From Salisapilia sapeloensis (Eukaryota; Oomycota; Peronosporomycetes; Peronosporales; Salisapiliaceae): a DNA stretch of 50,516 nucleotides. Both the position numbers and the translations under genes were made by a program. The notes under the pieces were generated by a model. That model was not told the origin of the DNA. It saw only the letters and a list, made by a program, of their open reading frames with translations, and searched no databases. Location of the stretch: NCBI GenBank assembly GCA_023334545.1, contig JAADVB010000134.1:1-50516 (forward strand), given 5' to 3'. Shown piece by piece: positions 16,801 to 26,203 of this stretch. Every line of letters starts with the position of its first letter. Position 1 is the stretch's first letter.

Positions 16801-19289
16801 CACTGGAGCTCTCCGTCGCTCATGATGGCGACGCGGTCTCCTAGGATCTCCGCTTCGTCCATGAAGTGAGTAGTGAGCACGATGACTCGTCCCTCCTTCC
16901 TCCGCTGGATGAGCTTCCACGTGAACCGACGAGAGTACGGGTCCATGCCGGACGTTGGTTCATCCAGGAAGACGAGGCGACTATCTCCAATGAACGCTAG
17001 AGCCACAGACAACTTTCTCTTCTGCCCACCGGACAATGTGGACGTCCGAGCGTCCTTCATTGGGTACAGGCCGACGTCAGTGAGCATGTCGTCCACCGTC
17101 TTGTTGAGCTCTCTGGAAGGCACGTGCTTCATGGTACCAAAGAGCTTGATGTGCTCCAGGACGGTGAGGTTGTCCAGGAGGACGTCGTGCTGTGGACAGA
17201 TGCCAAAGACTGTCCGGAGCTCCTTGAGGTCGGATGCGATGGATCGATGGAAGAGCCGCGCGTCACCGGAAGTAGGAGGAAGCAACCCCGTGAGCATACT
17301 GATGAGCGTCGTCTTGCCTGCACCGTTGTGGCCTAGCAGTGCCGTGATCTGTCCACTGTACAATGTGAGGTTGACGTCATGGACAGCGACCTTGGTCTCG
17401 TCCTTATCGATCTCAAAGACCTTGCGGAGAGAGACAATGTCGAGAGCGTGTCCACGTGTCTTTTGGTCTAGAAGCGTTTGGGATACAGGCTCAACGATAG
17501 GTGTCGACATCGATACAGTCGTCTGACGGAGGTTGGTGTACTCCCCAGACGTGTCTTCACTGCCATTCGTAGGCGTGTATGCCTCCTCCTCTTCCTCTTC
17601 CTTTTCCTCTATCTCTTCCTTCGGACGAAAGTAGGAGACAGTGTCGCTGTAGGGAAAATGCCATGGCTTTGGCACACCAAACTGCTGCGGAATAACATTG
17701 TCCAAGTACCATCCGAGGACGATCAAGATGACCGAGTCCATGATGAGGAAGCAGCACATGGACACTGCTGTCGGGACAGTGATGGGCTCTTCCTTAATGG
17801 CAATCGAGTAGGCGAAGGACGAGCCGTAAAGAGCATGTCGAAGTAGGTCGTCGATGGCCAGGGAAAAGGCTGTTGGAGGAGCCAAGGCAGACGCGTACTT
17901 TGTGCTGTTCTCACTTTGCTGCGCCGAGAAGAAGGGGAAGAAGAGGAGGAGCCACAAGAGGACGGAGACGGTGGCAGCCGTTCGAGACTTGTGGAAGAAG
18001 GGCGTAATGCAGTAGGAGAAGCAGACGATGGAGAAACTAAGCGACCAGAAGACGAAGACGATGGTCGCGTACGATGCGTTCGGGAAGACATTGCCGTATT
18101 TGAGCTCCGCCGCGAGGGCGAGGGACAGCGGGAGGGACATGATGGAGCTCGAGAAGATGTGCGACAGGAGTTGCGTGAGTTCGTTGAGACCCATGATCCG
18201 CATCACCTCTCGCATGCGCGTCTCCTTGTCGAGCACCATGGTCGTCGTTGTGGACGCAACGAACTTGATGTACGTGAGTAGGAAGAAGAGCCCGAGGACG
18301 CTCTGACCACTGGTATAAAAGGACGTGAGTGTCGTGTCAAGTCCTCCGAGGAACTCGCTGTCTAGCGGTCGAGTGGCAGTGCAGAACAAAGTCTCGTTGG
18401 ACGCGATGTCTGCCGGTTCGTCCGTCGGTTGTCCTGTCATGTCATATATCTCGCTCGTGCTCCGGAATTTGTTCAAATTGGCAAGTAGGACGAGTCCAGT
18501 GGTCAAGAGGAGCGGTAAGAGGTATTCAAAGATGAGCGAAATGGGTTTGCGTCGACGGAGCAACAGGTTCTTCCACATGAGGTTGGTCGTCTGCGTCACG
18601 GCCGTGAGGATGCGGTTGATCAAACCTGACCGTCGCTTTTGAAGTGCATCTAGACTACTTTCTATCGACGTATCATTCTTCTTGGCAACTTTCTTGGCAT
18701 TGATGTGATTGTAAGCTCTGGCGATGATGTACAGCAAGGCGAGGACAGCGAGGATGATTGGTAACACGATGATGAGCGTCAAAGTCGAGGACGTGATGTC
18801 CTCGCAGCCATTAGTGTAGGAGAGGTAGCTATCGATTTGCTCTTTACAGGTCGTCGTCGAGTTATAGGAAAGCTCGCAACTGTGCACTCTGTTCACGGTG
18901 TCACAACAGGACGAAGACATGGAGTATCCGCCGGCAGAGCACCGGAGCTGACACTCGCCGTGGTTGACATAGGTGGCATCGTACGTAGTCGTATCGACGA
19001 GCTTGTAGACTGCATCGACGCTGACGCCTTGGACTGGCAGACTGGCGTTGACTACGAAGACACCTGAGTTCATGATACAGAGCGCATACTCTGGATCAGT
19101 CAAGACGACTTCTCGCATGCAATCCTGCAACCCAGACACGGCAGTCTTGGTAACATCGGTGGTGCCACTACTACCGTCCGCCATCGGACCGAATGTTCCT
19201 GCGACGCTGAGAAGGAAATGGCTCGAGACTGAGACCGAGTTGGCCCAAGTGTCCAACGAATAGAGCACTTCCGATAGGTTAATTTTCAT
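13866..19289 (-). CDS. Full-size ABCA-family ABC transporter with N-terminal Cys-rich ectodomain
   Basis: About 1,807 aa, no intron seen. Order: a Cys-rich region with nine Cys (residues 57-162) and one membrane helix at about 170-191; then the standard ABCA start (NLLLRRRKPISLIFEYLLPLLL) with its TM domain; NBD1 with Walker A GHNGAGKT near residue 653, LSGGQKRK and FLDEPTSGMDP; a second TM domain with a large Cys-containing loop; NBD2 with GINGAGKST near residue 1439, LSGGNKRK and FLDEPSTGVDP. ABCA proteins move lipids or sterols across membranes. Both NTPase sites look intact. The start was set at 19289. The frame stays open further upstream, but that part looks like leader, and no signal peptide is evident, so a missed 5' exon is possible. 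Confidence 0.9.
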   Translation of the reverse strand: MKINLSEVLYSLDTWANSVSVSSHFLLSVAGTFGPMADGSSGTTDVTKTAVSGLQDCMREVVLTDPEYALCIMNSGVFVVNASLPVQGVSVDAVYKLVDTTTYDATYVNHGECQLRCSAGGYSMSSSCCDTVNRVHSCELSYNSTTTCKEQIDSYLSYTNGCEDITSSTLTLIIVLPIILAVLALLYIIARAYNHINAKKVAKKNDTSIESSLDALQKRRSGLINRILTAVTQTTNLMWKNLLLRRRKPISLIFEYLLPLLLTTGLVLLANLNKFRSTSEIYDMTGQPTDEPADIASNETLFCTATRPLDSEFLGGLDTTLTSFYTSGQSVLGLFFLLTYIKFVASTTTTMVLDKETRMREVMRIMGLNELTQLLSHIFSSSIMSLPLSLALAAELKYGNVFPNASYATIVFVFWSLSFSIVCFSYCITPFFHKSRTAATVSVLLWLLLFFPFFSAQQSENSTKYASALAPPTAFSLAIDDLLRHALYGSSFAYSIAIKEEPITVPTAVSMCCFLIMDSVILIVLGWYLDNVIPQQFGVPKPWHFPYSDTVSYFRPKEEIEEKEEEEEEAYTPTNGSEDTSGEYTNLRQTTVSMSTPIVEPVSQTLLDQKTRGHALDIVSLRKVFEIDKDETKVAVHDVNLTLYSGQITALLGHNGAGKTTLISMLTGLLPPTSGDARLFHRSIASDLKELRTVFGICPQHDVLLDNLTVLEHIKLFGTMKHVPSRELNKTVDDMLTDVGLYPMKDARTSTLSGGQKRKLSVALAFIGDSRLVFLDEPTSGMDPYSRRFTWKLIQRRKEGRVIVLTTHFMDEAEILGDRVAIMSDGELQCVGSPLFLKSRFGSGYTLTLLKANAACTLEPIDSLILSFVPNATRQETHGSEIVYQLPAYSSSAFPNLLQALDAQLPTLQLATYGISVGTLEDVFLTIARGRDESRSNNTQPHGVAPETDCRPSFCSQYAALFIKRLQIAKRDLKSLLNAVLIPLLLLVIIAALPYIDVTQYLPNYSDIPSTSLQEECQAQIQAGQVYTMKTPDDWCATNFVYCSLGIGDCDASVCCDVNDYRSPFWVCSQLECQGAYCWNSACMGRNDAKLEVTLNSFLVALLTMLAFAFVPAAIVAFVVHEKHPGQNAKSLQVLSGTSHIAYWLSNWTYDMILVCVSVIGACILLPFSSPETMQSSSEVHGIIVLVITHAAVIVPLAYLFSRHFTEHAKAQTSVLVFTLATGGILSIFSFLCRVVSFSITDELTLADLDRNYLKWIFLLFPGYSFTDGLFEIGIRKLSRNALYGASRYEDPSQPSFFGLFEGLGKEECTECWNVDYIGQDCCIRHVFDVDVATAPAIYAAIETVLFIVLLLYLESSDMAWKGKDTSVDYYNAYGGRNRNEDEDVALERHRVEHYRPGPQDNVFIRGLSHRYQRHGAQLTALNNLSLSIQRGECFGYLGINGAGKSTTMKILTGQIVPTNGFAAIAGHNLAIDRNRIRQMIGYCPQFDALHDLLTVREQILLYARIKGISRDDQSNVVDAAISDVGLDEYRTKLTGSLSGGNKRKVSTAIALLGNPRIVFLDEPSTGVDPSSRRKLWNVISRACAMKGCSVLLTTHSMEECEALCHRVGILVGGELQCIGGVEHLKQKFGQGFTVEVKLSEPPQVEIDSIQQLVTSLIEGEDKSKLAANQVAYVCSRIGEEYRAGQIERREGSAWLIGSMLDSGGRVPIDVFCSWIATERQHGLLRQFFGMKLVGSVIVEQQGDHFRFQIPKQGLRPHNIFGLLEQERENLHIAEYSVSDTSLEHIFNNMASKQDRSRGEDFGYNFI

Positions 19290-19934
19290 CCGATGACGTA
19301 ATCTGGTGCGATGATTTTTTCTTGCTCGAAGATGTGCGAGATAACGATGCTGCCTGTCGTCAGTTGCAAGGTCGAAGCTTCGGATTGCTTTGGGGCATAC
19401 GAATGTAGATGGTGTAATCGTGGGAATGGAACACAAGAAGAGTGGAAGTTTTAGTAGATTTCTATTCGTATAGACCGTGTATGGGAATTCTAGGAGGAGA
19501 GACATTGCGCTTGATCGAGAGGATCAGACGAGCACAAGAAGCCAGTAGATCACGCATCCGTAGCTGATCTTGGTAGCTTCTAGCACGAATGGCCACCTTC
19601 TGTTCGCACAGAAATGCACGTCTTCCGAGCAAAGCTCGCATTCGCGGGTTGTCCCATACGGCGAATTCCCATGCGAGCAAGCGAGAGTGCATGCAGTTGC
19701 GTCTCGCCTTTAAATCAGGTTGATACGAAGAAGTGCCTTTTCATGCTACGCTACACAATTCGACGTTGCTGATTATTCACGACGCGCACCAAGATCGTGT
19801 AATGCGATGATCCAACTCGGTTTACGATCTCCTCGCTGCAGCTCCAAAGACTCGTCCATGAGCTTCCGAAATAATAACCCTAGACGAAAGTATCCACTAG
19901 GACCCACAGAAGCCATTATTACGTTATCTTAAAT
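19290..19934. other. Intergenic region, possible 5' exon of the ABCA gene
   Basis: 645 bp between the ABCA start and the stop of the next minus-strand gene. A 76-codon minus-strand frame (19692-19462) has no recognisable motif and overlaps the upstream extension of the ABCA frame. A transcript could show whether part of it is a spliced leader exon. Nothing else is seen. Confidence 0.4.
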
Positions 19935-21659
19935 TCAGTCCTCTTGTGCCTCTCCTTTAGCAAACATATCTACTTTCCGCTCGTTCAATTGAGCGGAGAT
20001 CGCATCCACTATTTTAATGTGTCTTCCTAATGCTTGGCGAATACTTCGAATGGTAACTTTATTGTTATCACTCTGCTCCGTTCCAGGATAGTCGCTTTCA
20101 GAATGCAGCTCACTTTCGCTCGGTACTTTTGCAGTGGAGAGTTCATGCCAAAGCATATCTGCGAAAGTTTTCAGCTCGCTCTCCTCTTCATCGCTCCCAC
20201 AACAGTACAAAAACGGTGCTTTAAAATGCTCGGCGGTTTCTACTACATCATGCACCGCGTAGTCTGCCCAAGCTTGGCATAGCAGGTGCGCAGTTGTGTC
20301 CTGCTGAGCGCGCACCATTCGTATCGTGCCAATGACTACTCGAATATCTACTCGATCTGACATGCAAGTATCGAAAGACGAATAAAGCTGATTCGCATGC
20401 TTTCGCCCAAAGTTTGAATACTTGCTTGTGAACAATTCACAGAAGCGTTCTCGAGTCATGCTATGCTGATCGTGTTCATCCGTACTCATTTCCCTCGCAC
20501 CAATTAAAAGTTTCTCCATTTCCTGCAAGACTGGGCGTCGACAAGGTGTCTTCTTCATCAAATTGATAAGCGTTGCCAAGCTGTTCCATCGCAAGGTGAA
20601 ACGATGAAGTTGTAGCATTTCGCACTGCGCTTCATAATCTGAAGATGGAGAATAGCTGGTAGACTCGATAATCGTCATACTTTTTCCTTGCTTTGCTTTG
20701 ACATATACTATCGCATGGTTGACTGGTTCTAACTTGACATTCGCCAGCCATTGCTTTAATTTGTGTCGGTTCTGACGTATTTCTTGCTGTCTCATTCGTT
20801 TCTCATCATCTAGCTTGCGCTCAAGTGCCCGTATGTCCTTTTGTTGCACAGCTTCAACTCTTTCTAAGCAATAATCAATCTGCCCATCTCCTTCTGCTTG
20901 GGATGGAAATTGAAAGTTAGGTGAAGGACACCTGCGCATTGGTGAGTGAAGCTTTACTCCAGTCGGGTAGGCTGAGTCTTCTGGCCAGAGGCAAGGCGTA
21001 TTCAGTACGGGAGGAGTGTACACGTCTGGACGAACTTTCACTTCTAGGTTACTAAGACTCGCAGACGCCTTCAGATCAAAGTTTGGAGCAGATGCATCTT
21101 GCGTGCGACTTGCCATCAGCTTGCTCGTCGAGTACGCTCCATATCGCTTAATGTGGGCATCAATGTTACCGGCAGGGTTATTCGGTGACTTGGAATTCGA
21201 GTTATACCATGGTCTCGGCTTGACTGGCGACACATAACCATAGGCTGGAAGAAGCATTGCACTATTTTCAGCCGGACACTTGATTGGCGAAAGAGGAAGA
21301 GACCATGGATTCATAGTATCCTTTGGTAACTTCTTTGGGCTCGCAGCAGGAGCTTTGAGACGCTTTTGTAGATATTTGTCCTCAGAAGAGGTATCGTATA
21401 ATGCTGTGAGCTCATTCCTCCGTCGAAGAAGTTTCCTGTCGTCGCGCTTATTGCCTCGAGAGTCGAGCTGGCTGTCGTGCAAGGCTCCCTGAAGAATTAA
21501 CTCAACTCGTTCATTCACAGTAACTTTGCTCTTCTTGTGGTATTGTGCAGTGGGTGAAGGGCCTGGCATTGGTAACTTGGTTCTTAAGTAGGATCGATGG
21601 GAATTCTCTATTTGTAGAAGCTGATAGCAATATAATTTTAGATCCTCACTTCTGAGCAT
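19935..21659 (-). CDS. Conserved-looking protein of unknown function with a C-terminal helical, EF-hand-like region
   Basis: 574 aa, intronless, starting with ATGCTCAGAAGTGAG. I do not recognise a named family. Residues 30-260 are basic, proline- and serine-rich and probably disordered (several SP sites such as PLSPIK and VSPVKP). Residues about 265-310 form a charged coiled coil (ALERKLDDEKRMRQQEIRQNRHK). The C-terminal 250 residues are compact and helical. One stretch (MTRERFCELFTSKYSNFGRKHANQLYSSFDTCMSDRVDIRVVIGTI) has the spacing of a degenerate EF-hand pair without a full calcium loop. Long open frame and regular codon use support it as a real gene. It is divergent from the coiled-coil gene at 21818, 158 bp apart. 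Confidence 0.65.
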   Translation of the reverse strand: MLRSEDLKLYCYQLLQIENSHRSYLRTKLPMPGPSPTAQYHKKSKVTVNERVELILQGALHDSQLDSRGNKRDDRKLLRRRNELTALYDTSSEDKYLQKRLKAPAASPKKLPKDTMNPWSLPLSPIKCPAENSAMLLPAYGYVSPVKPRPWYNSNSKSPNNPAGNIDAHIKRYGAYSTSKLMASRTQDASAPNFDLKASASLSNLEVKVRPDVYTPPVLNTPCLWPEDSAYPTGVKLHSPMRRCPSPNFQFPSQAEGDGQIDYCLERVEAVQQKDIRALERKLDDEKRMRQQEIRQNRHKLKQWLANVKLEPVNHAIVYVKAKQGKSMTIIESTSYSPSSDYEAQCEMLQLHRFTLRWNSLATLINLMKKTPCRRPVLQEMEKLLIGAREMSTDEHDQHSMTRERFCELFTSKYSNFGRKHANQLYSSFDTCMSDRVDIRVVIGTIRMVRAQQDTTAHLLCQAWADYAVHDVVETAEHFKAPFLYCCGSDEEESELKTFADMLWHELSTAKVPSESELHSESDYPGTEQSDNNKVTIRSIRQALGRHIKIVDAISAQLNERKVDMFAKGEAQED

Positions 21660-21817
21660 TCATTACATCGCGGAAGAGAATCCCTTGCTTTATATGGAAA
21701 TGAGTAGCAAGCCAACTAGCGATGGCGCCGTGCGTATAATAATTCATTGCTTTTACAGTACAACTGTGAGTGCAAAGACTGACGAGCTACTTGTGATAGT
21801 CGGAGAGAGTGACGTTG

Positions 21818-22358
21818 ATGGAGCGTCAGTTAGATGAAAAGGGAGATATCTCCATGTTGGCGACCCTGCGTGTACGTAGGCAATAGCATTTATCTACCCG
21901 TTTGTCAGCTTAATAGAATAAAATGCAGATAGGAGAATTGGACAAACTCGTAGCAAGGATTAAACAAAGGAAGCAAACGTGTCTAAGTGCGATGGAGTAC
22001 TACGAACAAGAGGCGCGACTATATATTATAAACCTCTTGAGCACAATGACTCATGCCTAGTCAATGACTGTAGATACGTAACATCGACACTGAGATTGGG
22101 CATATTCGAGAAAGGTATGATCCTTTGTGCAAGCGTTTGGAAGAAAGAAGGCGCGAACGAGCTGCATTGGAAGCCCAATCGAACGACATCAGCAAACAAT
22201 TTGGGGATATTTTATCTACAACCAAGAAGCGTCTTCGCTCGAGCTCTCATCAACACGTCAAGCACATGCAGAGTGAGGCCAGATCGGAGCTTACTGGGGC
22301 AAGAGGGTATTCATTAGGAAAAGATAGTACAGTCTATCAAAAATCACGACCAAAATAA
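21818..22358 (+). CDS. Small coiled-coil protein, multi-exon; one junction unresolved
   Basis: Exon 1 at 21818-21871 joins 21917 onward in phase 0 (donor GTACGT, acceptor AATAG), giving MERQLDEKGDISMLATLR then NKMQIGELDKLVARIKQRK and YYEQEA. A later exon, 22074-22358 after CTGTAG, encodes IRNIDTEIGHIRERYDPL, then KRLEERRRERAALEAQSN, a helix, and a basic end (KSRPK). Both parts are amphipathic and coil-forming and read as one protein of about 140 residues. I found no phase-compatible GT donor between about 21997 and 22073. The junction may use a GC donor near 22013, or the gene may be damaged. It is convergent with IFT52, 64 bp away. Function unknown. Confidence 0.45.
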
Positions 22359-22422
22359 GGAATACACAGAAGTAGTGCTGCTTGTTTCATGCCATTGGAG
22401 CAAATAGAGTGCAAATGCTGAT

Positions 22423-24111
22423 CTATAGTGCCACGAGCTTGCTACTTCGGTCGGGTGTGGCCAATGTTTCTTTCTGACTGTTTCCGTCCTTGGCGTCTGC
22501 TGTGTCATTCGAGGCACCTACCAAGTCATTGGTGGCTGTGTTGAAAGGTAAAGGTGCATCTTGATTCAGCTTTTTGAACTGCACGACACGAGTGAAGATG
22601 TATTCGAGTACGTGCTTCGCCTCGCTCTTTTCTGGCTCGAGCTTGGGCAAGATACCGAGAATGTCCGCACTCTCTTTGATGTAGTACTCCAAATCGTCAT
22701 CCGAGCACTTGTTCGTAAGCTGAGCCAGTCGGAGCTGTTCACTCGCAAAGTGCTCATCGAGGTCGAACTGATCTAATGCAGGAGCTGGTAACTCCCGTAG
22801 TGTCGGTGGGAAGACTGCGGATTTAAGTGGCGGAAGTGGGTTTTCAAACTAGTTTGCCATCAGTCTATAAGCGAAAAAGCTTTCGGAAAAGTGTCAGATG
22901 ATGAGTACCTGAGGAGGAATGAGTGATAGTGCTTCGTGCTTAATACGCAGTTGTTTGTACAGTGCGACGGACTCAGGTACGAGAGAAGTGTCAAACTTGA
23001 ACAAAGCATCATCAAAGAGCTGTGTAAAGTCTTTCGGTAGTTCTTCGCTTTCCTGCATACACGACCGGAGCTTTTCACTCAAAGCTTGTGTATCTGGTAG
23101 TCGACAATACTCGTTCGTGTCCGGATCCTCTGCGTCAATGGCGCTGAAATGAATTCGCTTGTCACGAAGTAGCCATCGAAAGAGGATTTCTTGCAACCTT
23201 GAATTCTCTTCCTTGTCAATCCATTCGTCTGTAAAGCATTGAGCTGAGCCCATGACAATTAGACGCCCACTTTTCTTTGGAGGAGCAGAGATGCCGTTTT
23301 CTTGCCATGCTGCCACGACAGCCCGATTGACCGGATAGGAAATGTAGCCGGAGGAAAGGATAGGAGCGGATGGTTTCTTGACATTTAGTGTTGAGCCATA
23401 TGGATAGACGAATGTGAGTCCCTTTTGATCTTTCTCGACGTTTTGAGTGGACTCTGGAGTGGGCACCATCGCTGGTTCGGCCATGGCAGACTCCTTTTTG
23501 CCTGCCAACTCGGACGCCTTGCACAGTGCATTCCGTTAGTTTATTATGCGCCTGAAGGATTCGTACGTCAAGAAGCTTACCACGCGACCAATTTCCCGAT
23601 TGACGACGCCATTGGAAATCAAAACTTCCTTCGGATGGTGGTACTTGTGGTAAACAGTCCGAATGACAGCATCCGGATTGACACCAATACCAAACCTGTG
23701 TACAATGTGCTTTAGTGTGGATTTTATGTAGAAAAAGCCGTGCAGCACCTACTCTTTTAGCCATCCGTTCAGGTTGGTATCCAATGCAGGCTCTCCACCT
23801 TCGGTCAGCATGATCAGGATGCTTTTGCCCTCTTGAAGAAACTCCTTCAGTACTGTGAACTCCGAGGAGCTAAATCGTTCTCTTGGTCCTGCAAATACGA
23901 GGACGTTTGCATCTTTCACCTGCTCTTTCGAAAGATCATCCTTGTTTGTCTCCACTTTGCACATCGACTTGAGCTTACGCGAAAGTCTCTTCATACCACT
24001 TGACGGATAGTAAAGCTCTTTCTTGGACGCATCAAAAAGCACGACATTTGGAATTTTTCCTCCATCTTTATCCTCATTATTGTCCGATCTAGCACTCGAG
24101 AGGGATACCAT
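22423..24111 (-). CDS. IFT52: Intraflagellar transport protein 52 (IFT-B core)
   Basis: Four exons: 24111-23753, 23695-23581, 23517-22909, 22848-22423; introns of 57-63 bp; 502 aa. IFT52 is a core subunit of IFT-B, which moves cargo along the axoneme. Matches run along the protein: VVLFDASKKELYYPSSG, FAGPRERFSSSEFTVLKEFLQ, TEGGEPALDTNLN, VIRTVYHKYHHPKEVLISNG (human VVRNVYHKYFHPKEALVSSG), LTFVYPYGSTLNVKKP, WIDKEENSRLQEILFRWL, IDAEDPDTNEY, PLPPLKSAVFPPTLRELPAP, and FDLDEHFASEQLRLAQLTNK near the C-terminus. The last region is the IFT46-binding part. The gene is divergent from ERH, with 232 bp between start codons. Confidence 0.95.
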
Positions 24112-24343
24112 CAGTGAACGGAGGTACAGATCGAGCTCGTCGTGACAAGTCGAAGCGTGGCAGATAACGACTCTTCATGATACTTGTCTTGCATAACAAA
24201 TACCATACGGTAGGACTGATGGCTGGAGCTTAAAATCAGACGCGTCAGCAGGGGCGAGGTAGGAACGATCTATACCGCTCTATTTGTTCATCTCTTGCGG
24301 ACAATCGAATTAATAAGACTAGCAGCACAGAAGACCATACACA

Positions 24344-24800
24344 ATGGTACCTTGCTACTACGAGTGGAAGGAGAAGTTGAGAAAGTCACGGAACTAACGA
24401 CATGCATAGGCTGAATTTCGACAAGCAAAGCACACGATTCTGCTGGTGCAGTACACTCGAGACCCAGCGTCTCGTACATATTTAGACTTTGAGTCTGTGA
24501 ATGGTGGCATGGACGGCGTCGTGCGGCTTTATGAGGCAAAGCTGAAGCAACTCAATCCGAATCTAAAGAGCATCCACTACGATATCCAGGACGTGTACAA
24601 CTACATTGACTCGTTGACAGATCTCTCTGCTCTAGTGTACGTATACGCCTGCCGTGTATCTATTGTCTGTCGAGTCGTTGGCTTATCTGTATTCATTTTG
24701 CTCCATTAGTATGGATTTGGAAACCAAGACGTACTTGCCATGCAGCAAAGAGTGGATTAAGAAGAAGGTTTTCCAGGTGCTCAAGAACCAAGGCAGTTAG
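24344..24800 (+). CDS. ERH: Enhancer of rudimentary homolog
   Basis: Three exons: 24344-24346 (start codon only), 24410-24636, 24710-24800; 106 aa. ERH is a small nuclear protein that dimerises and acts with RNA-processing complexes. HTILLVQYTRDPASRTYLDF, GMDGVVRLYEAKLKQLNPN, IHYDIQDVYNYIDSLTDLSALV and TYLPCSKEWIKKKVFQVLKN follow human ERH residue by residue. The coding exon has no usable ATG before HTILLVQ. The ATG at 24344 is followed directly by a GT donor, and CATAG at 24409 gives a phase-0 join (MAEFRQAKHTILL). The alternative acceptor before 24431 would give MHTILL, closer to the animal protein. Transcript data would decide. Confidence 0.88.
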
Positions 24801-25156
24801 GACACAGACATCGTCTGATGATATGAGTAGATTTGGGGAATGTCAACGAACGTCAGATCTATCACTTTCGTACGCTTTCTTGTTGCTTTTAATCTTGCCG
24901 CGAGATGAGGTAGATGGATGTTATTTGAGTCAGGATAAGGATCCCGCGAAGTGTCTTTGCCACGAATTCATTGCCGTCTGGATTCGAAAAGCTCGAGAGT
25001 AGATATATGAAGAGAGCATAGCCACTGACGCAGACAGCTAGCTCGACTTCATCCTGAAAGCCGAGCATGGATCTGTTATGAACGACCTTTTAAGATATGT
25101 CGGACGTTGGAATCGTCTCAGAAACAATTCGTTCGTAAAAAGTGCTTAAAGCGATT
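24801..25156. other. Intergenic, no gene seen
   Basis: 356 bp between ERH and elongin C, both on the plus strand. No open frame of note and no structured RNA recognised. It should contain the ERH 3' end and the elongin C promoter. Confidence 0.5.
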
Positions 25157-25585
25157 ATGGCGGATACTGCAGAGGAGAACAAGGCGGACGACATGGTCAA
25201 GCTCGTGAGGTTCGTTTTAGTGAATCAAAAGTGTGTGCCATGTCATTTATTCCTATCGTGCTAGTGCCGAAGGTCATGAGTTCTACATTAGCCGCGACTG
25301 TGCTATGGTTTCTGGCACGATCCGAGCCATGCTCACTGGTATGCTTTGGCTATTATGAAAGCATATGCGCTCTATTTATCAATGCTATTCTGAATAGGTC
25401 AGTTCAGTGAAAGCAAGGGCGAGATTAAATTCCCAGACATCAGTGCGCCGATTCTGGAAAAAGTTGCGCAGTACATGTACTACAAGACGCAGTTCTCTGA
25501 CAGCACTTCTCGCTTCCCAGACTTTCCGATCGAGCCTGAGATTGCCATGGAGCTCTTGATGGCGGCAAATTACCTCGATTGCTAG
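25157..25585 (+). CDS. ELOC: Elongin C (SKP1-fold adaptor)
   Basis: Three exons: 25157-25209, 25265-25338, 25398-25585; introns of 55 and 59 bp; 104 aa. Elongin C bridges BC-box substrate receptors to cullin ubiquitin ligases and also forms the elongin elongation complex. Matches: [32 protein letters not shown] against human [55 protein letters not shown], and FPIEPEIAMELLMAANYLDC, which ends as the human protein does. All exon joins keep the family alignment without gaps. None of the exons is long enough to stand out alone. Confidence 0.95.
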
Positions 25586-25652
25586 ATTAAATTACCAAAG
25601 AATACATTCGTTCTTTGATCGTTACGAGTGCCGAAAGCGACGGTTGACGGGT

Positions 25653-26203
25653 ATGGTCGTCGAGATGACCTTCCGAAGGCTACGTATGTGGCTACAGCTA
25701 TCCGTTTGTGTCAAGACGTGGTACTCGGTTCTGTACTACCCCATCACTCTCCTCCTTCTTATTGAAAAAGTATAATTCAAGTATGTGATCATGTCTTTTG
25801 GATCTTGATAGCGTTCTCGTAGGTATCTACTAGAGGTTTATGGACGGACACAGTACTTGTAAAGGATGCAATCCGATTCATTATCCTTGTTACAAGCGAT
25901 GGAGTGCAAAGCTATTTCACGATGAAAGGAAACTTGGAAGAACAACTTGCTCCATTGGCCAAGGCAGCACTCGTGCTCTTTTGTCTAGTACTGCCGACGA
26001 TGGTGTATTCTACCTTTGGAGCTGCCAATCGAGGTTCTTTTGACATCGTCAGTGGTGCCATATTCAGTGCACTACTTACGCTGGAGCTGGCGTGCCAAGC
26101 GCTGGTACTGAAGAGGATGTTTAAAGGAGAAAAGCATCGATTCCGTAGAGTACAGAGAGAGCGATGGAAACATAAAATAGCACATGCATCTCAGTCTAGC
26201 TAG
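25653..26203 (+). CDS. TMEM17/TMEM80/TMEM216-family ciliary transition-zone protein, copy 1
   Basis: Two exons, 25653-25769 and 25823-26203, with a 53-bp phase-0 intron; 165 aa. Four hydrophobic segments are expected. The pattern follows TMEM216: WYSVLYYPITLLLLIE, VKDAIRFIILVTSDGVQSYFTMKGNLEEQLAPL (human LDVVMLLLYLGIEVIRLFFGTKGNLCQRKMPL), FCLVLPTMVYST, and DIVSGAIFSALLTLELACQALVLK (human EAIMNGILLFFCGSELLLEVLTL). These proteins belong to the transition-zone barrier at the base of cilia. The C-terminus is basic. It starts 68 bp after elongin C and is followed by a homologous gene. Confidence 0.75.

Noticed and set aside
17916..18281. Acidic plus-strand frames opposite the ABCA transmembrane domain
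   Set aside because: The Glu/Arg-rich composition is the antisense image of Leu/Ser-rich membrane helices. The minus-strand ABCA frame is beyond doubt.
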